This document shows positions 16,585 through 24,331 of a DNA stretch of 64,000 nucleotides, piece after piece (position 1 is the first letter of the stretch; every line of letters begins with the position of its first letter). The notes below the pieces were generated by a model. That model did no database searches. It saw only the letters and a program-made list of their open reading frames with translations, and had not been told where the DNA came from. The position numbers were made by a program, and so were the translations under genes. The DNA comes from Thiothrix litoralis (GTDB lineage Bacteria; Pseudomonadota; Gammaproteobacteria; Thiotrichales; Thiotrichaceae), in assembly GCF_017901135.1 (NCBI RefSeq), contig NZ_CP072801.1, positions 3,283,501 through 3,347,500 on the forward strand, in the 5' to 3' direction.

Positions 16585-17306
16585 CTTGACATCCTTCCCG
16601 CCCTAAAGAACGAGGATTCCTCCTACGAGACAGCTATGCCCAGCCGCGAGAATGTTCCGAGCTGCATTGACATCTCTATCGTGCAGCGTGCCACACTCGG
16701 CACACATCCATTCTCTTATTCCAAGCCCTGCTCTACCTTTCGGACTGCTGGCGGAAAGACTGCCGCAACACGAGCAAGCTTGGGTAGTGTACGCTTCGTT
16801 GACTTCCGCAAACACCACTGACCGCGTGATCGCTTTGTATTTCAGTTGGATTTTCAGCATGAACCGGCCTGCACCCAAGACGCTTTTTGCCATCGTGGTT
16901 TTGGCTAAGAAGGCCAACATGGGCTGTGCCGCTGGCGGGTATAACGGCAAATTCCACCACCACATTGAAATACCAACGACCCCGTACACCCTCTGAAAAC
17001 GAACCGGAACGGAAAGCGTATTGCGACAAGCCATAGCTGTCCCACACCTCCGCTTCATGGTTGGCTTGTTACAACGCTAACGCCTTGTTGTAAACAAAGC
17101 GGCACGATCCCGCGTAACGGTGTAGGTTGCGCTGTTCCTCCCCGTTGGGCTTGAGTTCGTTGGCGTCGTTGCATGAAAGGATAGGTTAAAATCTCTGCCT
17201 TGTGCGCCTGAATCCACCGTAAATGCGGGTTTCAGCCGACAAACGGAAGAGGCGCAGCGATGCTGCCCTCGCTCTGCATCCTCGCCCTGAAGGACGAGGT
17301 TTTACG
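16585..17306 (-). mobile_element. IS200/IS605-type element remnant (IS1341-like)
   Basis: The right edge has the left-end hairpin on the minus strand: CCTCG-CCCTGAAGGA-CGAGG on the plus strand at 17279-17298, followed by the typical TTTTACGCG. The left edge has the right-end sequence TTGACATCCTTCCCGCC near 16584-16600. Between them is a decayed orfB. The element holds no tnpA. Confidence 0.7.
16603..17190 (-). pseudogene. TnpB (OrfB) pseudogene
   Basis: Pieces of an OrfB protein lie in more than one frame. Near 17180-17090 is KPNGEEQRNLHRYAGSCRF then VYNKALAL followed by a TAA where a Gln codon is expected. Near 17047-16930 is VWDSYGLSQYAFRSGSF with VRGRWYFNVVVEFAV. After a frame change, 16940-16603 encodes QACSCCGSLSASSPKGRAG and MCAECGTLHDRDVNAARNI, the zinc finger and last RuvC motif. 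At least one nonsense change, one frameshift and an internal deletion are present, so the gene is dead. Confidence 0.82.
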
Positions 17307-17397
17307 CGAAAGACGAATAAACCCCATAAATATGCATAAGGTTTGAGTAGACTTCTCTGGTATACTTTTTAATCATTATAAACAAGGGGCATTCATC

Positions 17398-17826
17398 ATG
17401 ATCAACTCTCCACAGACGCAGCATTTTGCGCAGCAACTGCAACACAACATTCCGGGCATTAAGGGGATCCAGCTATTAACAGCGGACGGGATGGCGATAC
17501 ACAGCGATACACAGGGCAATGATGAGGATCAGCTATCAGCTTTGTTGGCCTTGCTGAGTAGCGGCGCTGACCGCCTGGCTGACCACCTTGGTGAAAGCAC
17601 CCCTAGCGGTTTGATTGTGTGTATTGGCGCATCGGCGTATGTCATTACGCGGATAGGTGAAGAGCTGTTGCTTGGTTTACAAGTACCTGCTGATTTGGGA
17701 CATCCGCAGTTCCTCCAAACAGTTTGCGACTTCATCCATCTTGCGCGAGATACCCCGTCCTTCAGGGCGGGGAGGGATAGCGCGTCGGCGTTAGCCGACC
17801 CTCTTCTCGCTCCTCTTTTTGGTTAA
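17398..17826 (+). pseudogene. Roadblock/LC7-domain protein, 3' end replaced by an IS
   Basis: The first 116 codons encode a Roadblock/LC7 fold (IPGIKGIQLLTADGMAIHS, then GLIVCIGASAYVITRIGEE and LLLGLQVPADLGHP). Proteins of this type regulate small GTPases such as MglA in polarity or motility. From about 17746 the frame runs into the left end of the tnpB element, adding DTPSFRAGRDSASALAD and more as foreign tail. Joining 17745 to 19071 restores a short end QSA and TGA, a 119-residue protein. The core domain is nearly complete, so it may still fold. No partner GTPase gene is visible nearby. Confidence 0.7.
17753..17772 (+). repeat. Left-end subterminal hairpin of the tnpB element
   Basis: CCCCG and GCGGGG arms around TCCTTCAGG. 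The same hairpin type is present in the dead element at 17279-17298, which supports assigning it to the element end. Confidence 0.65.
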
Positions 17827-17879
17827 GCTATCTTGATTAAACACTCAGAAATCACAGGGTATGAACTATACTGTGAGTT

Positions 17880-19031
17880 ATGCTAGCAAAACGCGCCTAC
17901 CAATTCCGATTCTATCCAGACCCACAACAAGAAACGTTGCTGGCTCAGACGTTTGGTTGTGTACGCTACGTGTATAACAGCATCTTGCGTTACCGTACCG
18001 ATGCTTACTATCAGGCCAATGAAAAGGTCAGTTACTTGGATGCCAATGCGCGGCTTACCGCTATCAAAAAACTGCCCGAACTGCTTTTCCTGAACGACGT
18101 TTCCAGTGTCCCGCTGCAACAATGCTTGCGCAACCAACAAGCGGGGTTTAAGAATTTCTTTGAAGGCCGTGCGAAATACCCTGTCTTTAAATCCAAAAAA
18201 CACCGCCAATCGGCTGAATTCACTTACCGCGCGTTCAGCTACCGTGATGGTGAGCTGAAACTGGCGAAGTGTGCTACACCGATGAACATTAAGTGGAGTC
18301 GACCACTTCCCTCTGATCCCACCACCATTACCCTTTCTAAAGATCAAGCCGGACGCTACTTTGTGTCTTGCCTGTGTGAATTTGACCCCATGCTGCTGCC
18401 CGTCACCGATAAAAAGGTGGGCATTGACGTGGGCATCAAGGATTTGTTCGTCACTAGCGACGGCTTCAAGTCCGGCAATCCCCGCCACACCACCCAACAC
18501 GCGGCTAAACTGGCGAAGTACCAACGCCGTCTTGCCAAGAAGAAACTCGGCAGCAAGAATCGGCTGAAAGCCAAACGCAAAGTTGCCCGTGTTCACGCGA
18601 AAATTTCCGATTGCCGGTCGGACAACTTGCACAAGCTGTCCCGCAAACTGATTAACGAGAACCAAGTGGTTTGCGCTGAAAACCTCGCTGTGAAGAACAT
18701 GATTAAACACCCGACACTGGCCAAGCACATTGCCGATGCAAGTTGGGGGGAATTTACCCGCCAACTGGTGTACAAAGCCCACTGGGCAGGCAGGACGTAT
18801 GTCGAAATCGACAGGTTTTTTCCTTCCAGCAAACGCTGTAACGGCTGCGGGTTCGTGAAAGCAAACATGCCGCTGGACGTGCGGTCTTGGGAATGCCCGG
18901 AATGTGGCGCAACCCACGACCGTGACGTGAATGCGGCACGTAACATTTTAGCCGCCGGACTGGCGGTGTTAGCCTTTGGAGAGAATGTTAGCGGTGATGG
19001 CATTTCGGTGTCGTTGTCCTGTTCTCGATGA
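17880..19031 (+). CDS. tnpB: TnpB (OrfB), RNA-guided nuclease of an IS1341-type element
   Basis: The 383-residue protein is full length. It has the N-terminal wedge-type domain (RAYQFRFYPDPQQETLL, GCVRYVYNSILRYR), a RuvC nuclease with Asp183 in GIDVGIKD, Glu267 in CAENLAVKN, the zinc finger CNGC...CPEC and the final Asp349 in HDRDVNAARNIL. All catalytic residues are present. TnpB uses an RNA from the element's right end to cut DNA and promotes retention of the element. Without a linked tnpA it depends on a transposase elsewhere. ATG at 17880 is used; a TATACT box lies near 17867. Confidence 0.93.
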   Translation: MLAKRAYQFRFYPDPQQETLLAQTFGCVRYVYNSILRYRTDAYYQANEKVSYLDANARLTAIKKLPELLFLNDVSSVPLQQCLRNQQAGFKNFFEGRAKYPVFKSKKHRQSAEFTYRAFSYRDGELKLAKCATPMNIKWSRPLPSDPTTITLSKDQAGRYFVSCLCEFDPMLLPVTDKKVGIDVGIKDLFVTSDGFKSGNPRHTTQHAAKLAKYQRRLAKKKLGSKNRLKAKRKVARVHAKISDCRSDNLHKLSRKLINENQVVCAENLAVKNMIKHPTLAKHIADASWGEFTRQLVYKAHWAGRTYVEIDRFFPSSKRCNGCGFVKANMPLDVRSWECPECGATHDRDVNAARNILAAGLAVLAFGENVSGDGISVSLSCSR

Positions 19032-19040
19032 ATTAGGAAT

Positions 19041-19070
19041 CCCCTTCCTTTAGGGAGGGGAGGAAGTCAA
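19041..19070 (+). repeat. Right-end hairpin of the tnpB element
   Basis: An imperfect palindrome CCCCTTCC-TTTA-GGGAGGGG followed by AGGAAGTCAA, 10 bp after the tnpB stop. In related elements this region is the scaffold of the guide RNA, with the guide taken from the flanking DNA starting near 19071. Confidence 0.65.
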
Positions 19071-19114
19071 CAGTCAGCATGAACACCATTTGTCAGTACA
19101 GCACTGAAGCTAGC

Positions 19115-19140
19115 ATTGACATCCTCCCCTCCCTGAAGGA
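19115..19140 (-). repeat. Solo IS605-type right-end remnant, left of the CHAT cassette
   Basis: ATTGACATCCTCCCCTCCC followed by TGAAGGA is the minus-strand counterpart of the tnpB element's right end (GGGAGGGGAGG then GTCAA). No transposase gene belongs to it. The rest of 19071-19278 shows no gene. Confidence 0.55.
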
Positions 19141-19278
19141 ACACTGCCATTAAGTTATGCCCGCATCCCTCGCCACTCGCTATTTGTCTTTCAGTATTGT
19201 GACGTGGATTACACATAGAACGTTTTGTGTCGTGCTAAACTCTTAAGCAATCATTTCCTTGGGCTTAAGGGGCAACAG

Positions 19279-19644
19279 ATGGCAACCATCACACTACGCG
19301 GCGAAGATGCCGCTTTCATGCAAGAGTTATCCACGCAATTGGCGCAAGACCTGCAACGGGTTGGGCTGGCGGCGGATGTGCAAATTCATACACCAAACGA
19401 TGGCGAGGCGACACGCGGCGATCCCGTGACGTTGGGCGTTATCGCATTGAGCGCGGTGGCAGCGGGTGGCGCATTCACGGCTTTTCTGGGCAAGGATGGC
19501 GGCTTGTCGGCACTGGCGAAGGTGCTGGAAAAATACGTGGAAAGCCGCAAGGTCGAAGTGCTGATCGAAGAGGATGGCGGCAAAACGATTAAGCTCAACG
19601 GCTCGTTGGCGGCAATCAAGGCGGTTTTGAAAGAAGTGAAGTAG
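19279..19644 (+). CDS. EACC1-like effector-associated constant component
   Basis: With ATG at 19279 the protein is 121 residues. The N-terminal part (about 1-45) is a short alpha/beta segment (DAAFMQELSTQLAQDLQRV). The middle is a hydrophobic helix (about 54-75, VTLGVIALSAVAAGGAFTA), followed by ALAKVLEKYVESRKVEVLI and IKLNGSLAAIKAVLKEV. This matches the layout of the EACC1 family, a small component encoded beside CHAT or caspase-like effectors in bacterial conflict systems. It is 6 bp upstream of the CHAT-STAND-TPR gene and surely cotranscribed. The family call is by pattern and context, so a moderate confidence is given. Confidence 0.7.
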   Translation: MATITLRGEDAAFMQELSTQLAQDLQRVGLAADVQIHTPNDGEATRGDPVTLGVIALSAVAAGGAFTAFLGKDGGLSALAKVLEKYVESRKVEVLIEEDGGKTIKLNGSLAAIKAVLKEVK

Positions 19645-19650
19645 TACATC

Positions 19651-22600
19651 ATGCAGCATTACACCCTGGAATTGTTTCGCAAAGACGACTCGCGTTTTGA
19701 ACTGCGGGTGCTGGATGGCACATGGCAAACCTTTCCGCTGATTGAGCAGGCGGAGATTGATGCGCTGTTGGCATTGGCGGCGGCGGATTACCGGGTGACC
19801 GCGCCCAATCTGGAACAACGCGGGCAAGATCTGTTCAACTGGGTGGATAGTCACAGCAACGGCTGGTTACGGCGGGTGCGCCACAGACAGCAGCCGCTGA
19901 GCTTGGTGCTGGATGTGCGTGAAGCGGGTTTGCGGCATTTGCCGTGGGAATTGCTGCACGATGGGGTGAAGTTCCTGTGCGCTGACCCGTTCCAGTGGTT
20001 TACGCCGTTGCGCCGCGTGACTCCCCCTGATCGTAAGCATGACTGGCAGCCGCAAAAGCGTCAGCTTGGGGTGCTGTTCATGGCGAGTTCGCCGGAGGAT
20101 GTGCAGCCGGTGCTGGATTTCGAGGCGGAGGAGTCCGGCATTCTGCAAGCGACGGCACGCAAGCCGCTGGATTTGCAGGTGGAAGAAAGCGGTTCCTTGC
20201 AGGGTTTGGCAGAGCGCCTGACGGAGCGTGCCGATAGCCCGGATGTGATTCACGTCAGCGGTCATGCTGACATCGACAAGGCCAGCGGTCAGCCGGTGTT
20301 TTTGTTGGAAGATGAGGTGGGTTTGTGCGCCCCGGCTACCCCGGCTGAACTGGCGCGTACTTTGCGTGATGCCAACAGTGCGCCGCGTGTGGTGTTCCTG
20401 TCCGGTTGTCGTACCGGGGAGTCCAGCCAACAAGACGATATGTTGTCGTTCAGCGAACAAGTGGTGACGGCGGGTGTGCCGGTGGTGCTGGGGTGGGCAT
20501 TGCCGGTGGGTGACGTGGCGGCTTCGCAGGCTGCGGCGGCCTTGTATGACAAGCTGGCGACGGGCTTTGACATTGCCGAGGCGGTGGCGCTGGCACGGCA
20601 GGCATTGCTGGAAAACCATTCCCCCTACTGGCATTTGCTGCGCTGTTACGTGGACGGCTCGGCGCTGAATCCGCTGGTGGCGAAAGGCAAGCTGCGGGTG
20701 CGTCCGCACGATACCCCGCAACAGTTTTTGGATGCGGGCGGGCGTGTGCCAGTGTGTGCGCGGACGGCCTTCATCGGGCGGCGGCGCTTGTTGCAACGCA
20801 GTTTGCGCAGCTTGCGGGCGTGGCAGGGGGATGAGGCTTATGCCGAAGGCATCCTGCTGTACGGCATGGGCGGCCTGGGCAAAAGCAGTGCGGCGGCGCG
20901 GCTGATTGACCGTTTGCGTAATAGTCACGAGGCGGTGGTGTGTTACGGCGGGCTGGATGAAACCGTGCTGGTCGCCGCACTCGGCAAGGCATTGCCCAAA
21001 GCGCAAAGCCTGCTGAACGATGCCCAGCAAACGCTGGAACAACGCCTGCGTGACTTGTTCGAGCCGGAAGATAACCTGCTGTGTGCCAAGCCGCTGTTGC
21101 TGGTGTTCGACGATTTCGAGCAGAACATCCCGCTGGCACGGCGCAAGCTGGGGCAGGCTGCTTACCATCCGGCGAGTCTGGCGGTGCTGCATACCGTGTT
21201 GCAGGCGATCCACGACAGCCAGAGCGACACGCGGGTGATTGTCACCAGCCGCTTTGACGTGCCCGTGCCGCGCCCTTGCCGCTTGCATACCGAGAACCCG
21301 CAAACCCTGCACGCTGCTGACCTGAAGAAAAAGCTGGCGCAACTGCCGGGTTTGCAGCCAGTTGCCCATGGCGGCGGGCAGGATAAGGCTGTGGAAAACG
21401 CCTTACGGCAACGGGCGGTGGAGGTGGCGGCGGGTAATCCGCGTTTGCTGGAATGGCTGCATGGGGTGCTGCAAGAGCGTAGCCTGCCGGTCAGTGCCTT
21501 GCTCGACAAGCTGGAACAGGAAGAGGCGCGTTTCCGCGAAGACGTGCTGATCAGCGAGTTGGTGGATGCGCAAACGCCAGCCGTGCGCCATGCGCTGGCC
21601 TGCGCCGCGCTCTACCGCCTGCCGGTCACGCTGGCCGCCATCGAAGCCCTGAACGACGACCCACACACCGCGCAACATCTGCAAACCGCCGCCAAGGTCG
21701 GGCTGGTGGAAATTGTTCCCACTAACCACGGCACAACCCATTTCGTTTCGCCGCTGCTGGAAGCGGTATTAGCGGAAGTACTCAGTGTTGCCGACCGCCA
21801 GCCACTCGCCGCCAAAGCCAGCCAGCATTTATTCGAGGTAATGCCAGACAATAGGTCGGAAGAGTGGTCACAGGAAATCGTGCGGTTGGCAGTGCTGGGG
21901 CAGGAACAGAGTATTGCGGCGGAAGTGGGCGATAAACTTGCCGCCAATATGCAAGGGAATAACCGTTACCGCGAAGCTGAAAAACTGTGCCAATTGGTGC
22001 TGACGCTGGGCGAAGAGTTCAGGATATTGACCACGCTTGCCCGTGCTGAGCAAAGTCTGGGAAGTGGTACAAGTGCCATTACCCATATCGAACGGGCAGT
22101 ACAACTAATGCCTGTCGACAAAACCGGGTTGTCAGACAACCTGCTAAAGGAGACTGCCTTCACCATGGGTTTTTTTGCGGACATCCTGCAAGCGCGAGGT
22201 CAACTGGACGAGGCGCTCAACATTCGGCAGACAGAGCAGCTCCCCGTCTATGAGAAGCTCGGCGATGTGCGCTCCAAAGCGGTGACGATGGGTTGTATCG
22301 CGGACATCCTGCAAGCGCGAGGTCAACTGGACGAGGCGCTCAACACGCTGAATGAAACGCTCCCCGTCTATGAGAAGCTCGGCGATGTGCGCTCCAAAGC
22401 GGTGACGATGGGAAAGATCGCGGACATCCTGCAAGCGCGAGGTCAACTGGACGAGGCGCTCAACATTCGGCAGACAGAGGAGCTCCCCGTCTATGAGAAG
22501 CTCGGCGATGTGCGCTCCAAAGCGGTGACGATGGGAAAGATCGCGGACATCCTGCAAGCGCGAGGTCAACTGGACGAGGCGCTCAACACGCTGAATGAAA

Positions 22601-24159
22601 CGCTCCCCGTCTATGAGAAGCTCGGCGATGTGCGCTCCAAAGCGGTGACGATGGGAAAGATCGCGGACATCCTGCAAGCGCGAGGTCAACTGGACGAGGC
22701 GCTCAACATTCGGCAGACAGAGGAGCTCCCCGTCTATGAGAAGCTCGGCGATGTGCGCTCCAAAGCGGTGACGATGGGAAAGATCGCGGACATCCTGCAA
22801 GCGCGAGGTCAACTGGACGAGGCGCTCAACACGCTGAATGAAACGCTCCCCGTCTATGAGAAGCTCGGCGATGTGCGCTCCAAAGCGGTGACGATGGGTT
22901 GTATCGCGGACATCCTGCAAGCGCGAGGTCAACTGGACGAGGCGCTCAACATTCGGCAGACAGAGGAGCTCCCCGTCTATGAGAAGCTCGGCGATGTGCG
23001 CTCCAAAGCGGTGACGATGGGTTGTATCGCGGACATCCTGCAAGCGCGAGGTCAACTGGACGAGGCGCTCAACACGCTGAATGAAACGCTCCCCGTCTAT
23101 GAGAAGCTCGGCGATGTGCGCTCCAAAGCGGTGACGATGGGAAAGATCGCGGACATCCTGCAAGCGCGAGGTCAACTGGACGAGGCGCTCAACATTCGGC
23201 AGACAGAGCAGCTCCCCGTCTATGAGAAGCTCGGCGATGTGCGCTCCAAAGCGGTGACGATGGGTTGTATCGCGGACATCCTGCAAGCGCGAGGTCAACT
23301 GGACGAGGCGCTCAACATTCGGCAGACAGAGGAGCTCCCCGTCTATGAGAAGCTCGGCGATGTGCGCTCCAAAGCGGTGACGATGGGTTGTATCGCGGAC
23401 ATCCTGCAAGCGCGAGGTCAACTGGACGAGGCGCTCAACACGCTGAATGAAACGCTCCCCGTCTATGAGAAGCTCGGCGATGTGCGCTCCAAAGCGGTGA
23501 CGATGGGAAAGATCGCGGACATCCTGCAAGCGCGAGGTCAACTGGACGAGGCGCTCAACATTCGGCAGACAGAGCAGCTCCCCGTCTATGAGAAGCTCGG
23601 CGATGTGCGCTCCAAAGCGGTGACGATGGGTTGTATCGCGGACATCCTGCAAGCGCGAGGTCAACTGGACGAGGCGCTCAACATTCGGCAGACAGAGGAG
23701 CTCCCCGTCTATGAGAAGCTCGGCGATGTGCGCTCCAAAGCGGTGACGATGGGAAAGATCGCGGACATCCTGCAAGCGCGAGGTCAACTGGACGAGGCGC
23801 TCAACACGCTGAATGAAACGCTCCCCGTCTATGAGAAGCTCGGCGATGTGCGCGAAAAAGCGGTGACGATGGGAAAGATCGCGGACATCCTGCAAGCGCG
23901 AGGTCAACTGGACGAGGCGCTCAACATTCGGCAGACAGAGGAGCTCCCCGTCTATGAGAAGCTCGGCGATGTGCGCTCGCTGCTGGTTGGTCGTGCCAAA
24001 CTTGCCATGCTGCTGTGGAAAATGGATGCAGCAGTTAACGCAGCCCATGTGCAAGAATTGCTGTGCTTGGCACTGACCGATGCCCGCCGCCTGCAAATCC
24101 CCGAAGCCGGAACCATCGAAAACATCCTCTCGAACAGGGGCTTGTCCTGCGACAAGTAA
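19651..24159 (+). CDS. CHAT protease-STAND NTPase-TPR conflict protein
   Basis: The 1502-residue protein has three parts. Residues about 1-335 are a CHAT (caspase-like) domain with the catalytic His205 in VIHVSGHAD and Cys253 in VFLSGCRTGE. Residues about 370-720 are a STAND-type NTPase with Walker A GMGGLGKSS (Lys411), Walker B LLLVFDDFE (Asp487) and a sensor-like VIVTSRFD. Residues about 720-842 hold degenerate helical repeats and 843-1442 hold 15 near-identical TPR units; a short non-repeat tail follows. Such proteins are thought to sense an invader through the repeats, oligomerise with NTP, and activate a protease that harms the host cell. All catalytic residues are present. The target is unknown. 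It forms a cassette with the EACC1-like gene. Confidence 0.92.
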   Translation: MQHYTLELFRKDDSRFELRVLDGTWQTFPLIEQAEIDALLALAAADYRVTAPNLEQRGQDLFNWVDSHSNGWLRRVRHRQQPLSLVLDVREAGLRHLPWELLHDGVKFLCADPFQWFTPLRRVTPPDRKHDWQPQKRQLGVLFMASSPEDVQPVLDFEAEESGILQATARKPLDLQVEESGSLQGLAERLTERADSPDVIHVSGHADIDKASGQPVFLLEDEVGLCAPATPAELARTLRDANSAPRVVFLSGCRTGESSQQDDMLSFSEQVVTAGVPVVLGWALPVGDVAASQAAAALYDKLATGFDIAEAVALARQALLENHSPYWHLLRCYVDGSALNPLVAKGKLRVRPHDTPQQFLDAGGRVPVCARTAFIGRRRLLQRSLRSLRAWQGDEAYAEGILLYGMGGLGKSSAAARLIDRLRNSHEAVVCYGGLDETVLVAALGKALPKAQSLLNDAQQTLEQRLRDLFEPEDNLLCAKPLLLVFDDFEQNIPLARRKLGQAAYHPASLAVLHTVLQAIHDSQSDTRVIVTSRFDVPVPRPCRLHTENPQTLHAADLKKKLAQLPGLQPVAHGGGQDKAVENALRQRAVEVAAGNPRLLEWLHGVLQERSLPVSALLDKLEQEEARFREDVLISELVDAQTPAVRHALACAALYRLPVTLAAIEALNDDPHTAQHLQTAAKVGLVEIVPTNHGTTHFVSPLLEAVLAEVLSVADRQPLAAKASQHLFEVMPDNRSEEWSQEIVRLAVLGQEQSIAAEVGDKLAANMQGNNRYREAEKLCQLVLTLGEEFRILTTLARAEQSLGSGTSAITHIERAVQLMPVDKTGLSDNLLKETAFTMGFFADILQARGQLDEALNIRQTEQLPVYEKLGDVRSKAVTMGCIADILQARGQLDEALNTLNETLPVYEKLGDVRSKAVTMGKIADILQARGQLDEALNIRQTEELPVYEKLGDVRSKAVTMGKIADILQARGQLDEALNTLNETLPVYEKLGDVRSKAVTMGKIADILQARGQLDEALNIRQTEELPVYEKLGDVRSKAVTMGKIADILQARGQLDEALNTLNETLPVYEKLGDVRSKAVTMGCIADILQARGQLDEALNIRQTEELPVYEKLGDVRSKAVTMGCIADILQARGQLDEALNTLNETLPVYEKLGDVRSKAVTMGKIADILQARGQLDEALNIRQTEQLPVYEKLGDVRSKAVTMGCIADILQARGQLDEALNIRQTEELPVYEKLGDVRSKAVTMGCIADILQARGQLDEALNTLNETLPVYEKLGDVRSKAVTMGKIADILQARGQLDEALNIRQTEQLPVYEKLGDVRSKAVTMGCIADILQARGQLDEALNIRQTEELPVYEKLGDVRSKAVTMGKIADILQARGQLDEALNTLNETLPVYEKLGDVREKAVTMGKIADILQARGQLDEALNIRQTEELPVYEKLGDVRSLLVGRAKLAMLLWKMDAAVNAAHVQELLCLALTDARRLQIPEAGTIENILSNRGLSCDK
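22177..23976 (+). repeat. Tandem array of 15 TPR-coding units of 120 or 123 bp
   Basis: Each unit encodes ADILQARGQLDEALN, a linker, LPVYEKLGDVRSKAVTMG, then K or C and I. The linker is TLNET (120-bp units; 6 copies), IRQTEE (123 bp; 6 copies) or IRQTEQ (123 bp; 3 copies). Outside the linker, the K/C codon and one codon of unit 14 (Glu for Ser), I read the copies as identical base for base, including third positions. The order shows blocks: a T-E pair repeated three times (units 2-7), then a T-Q-E triplet repeated twice (units 8-13). This points to recent expansion and homogenisation by unequal recombination. Confidence 0.95.
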
Positions 24160-24183
24160 ATCCCCCTCAATCCCCCTCTTGCT

Positions 24184-24208
24184 CCCTTCACCCCTTGCGG
24201 GGGAAGGG
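24184..24208. repeat. GC-rich intergenic hairpin repeat
   Basis: CCCTTCACCCC-TTGC-GGGGGAAGGG forms a strong hairpin 25 bp after the CHAT gene stop, within a C-rich then G-rich stretch (24161-24225). This is a common type of dispersed intergenic repeat; it may also end the transcript, though no T-run follows. Confidence 0.5.
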
Positions 24209-24295
24209 CTGGGGATGGGGGAGTTCGGAGTGCAATCAACTCAAATTGAAGGGCTGGCGGGCAGCAGTAGTTTGGGAGTGCGGCTTAAAAAAGAA

Positions 24296-24319
24296 GTTGA
24301 CATCCTCCCCTTCCTTCAT
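24296..24319 (-). repeat. Solo IS605-type right-end remnant, right of the CHAT cassette
   Basis: GTTGACATCCTCCCCTTCC followed by TTCAT is in the same orientation as 19115-19140. It lies 137 bp after the CHAT gene and 13 bp before the speE stop. Confidence 0.5.
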
Positions 24320-24331
24320 TGGCTTGCTCAC

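Larger units (their letters stand above)
17746..19070 (+). mobile_element. IS1341-type element with a lone intact tnpB
   Basis: The left end has the subterminal hairpin CCCCG-TCCTTCAGG-GCGGGG near 17753-17772; the right end has CCCCTTCC-TTTA-GGGAGGGG at 19041-19060 followed by AGGAAGTCAA. Inside is one intact tnpB and no tnpA. IS200/IS605 elements do not duplicate their target. The exact ends are inferred from restoring the interrupted Roadblock frame, so they may be off by a few bases. Confidence 0.75.

Noticed and set aside
17883-18917. A 344-codon minus-strand frame under tnpB.
   Set aside because: Shadow of the intact tnpB; no similarity of its own.
19867-21369. A 500-codon minus-strand frame under the CHAT gene.
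   Set aside because: Antisense of a well-supported domain protein; its sequence is His/Arg/Gln-rich low-quality translation with no motif.
22177-23976. Repeats of constant length suggesting a CRISPR array.
   Set aside because: Units are 120/123 bp, wholly coding, with no unique spacers.
22144-24096. A 650-codon open frame on the minus strand across the TPR array.
   Set aside because: It is a shadow: the repeated DNA lacks stops in this frame, so the frame repeats with the array. No start signal or family similarity.
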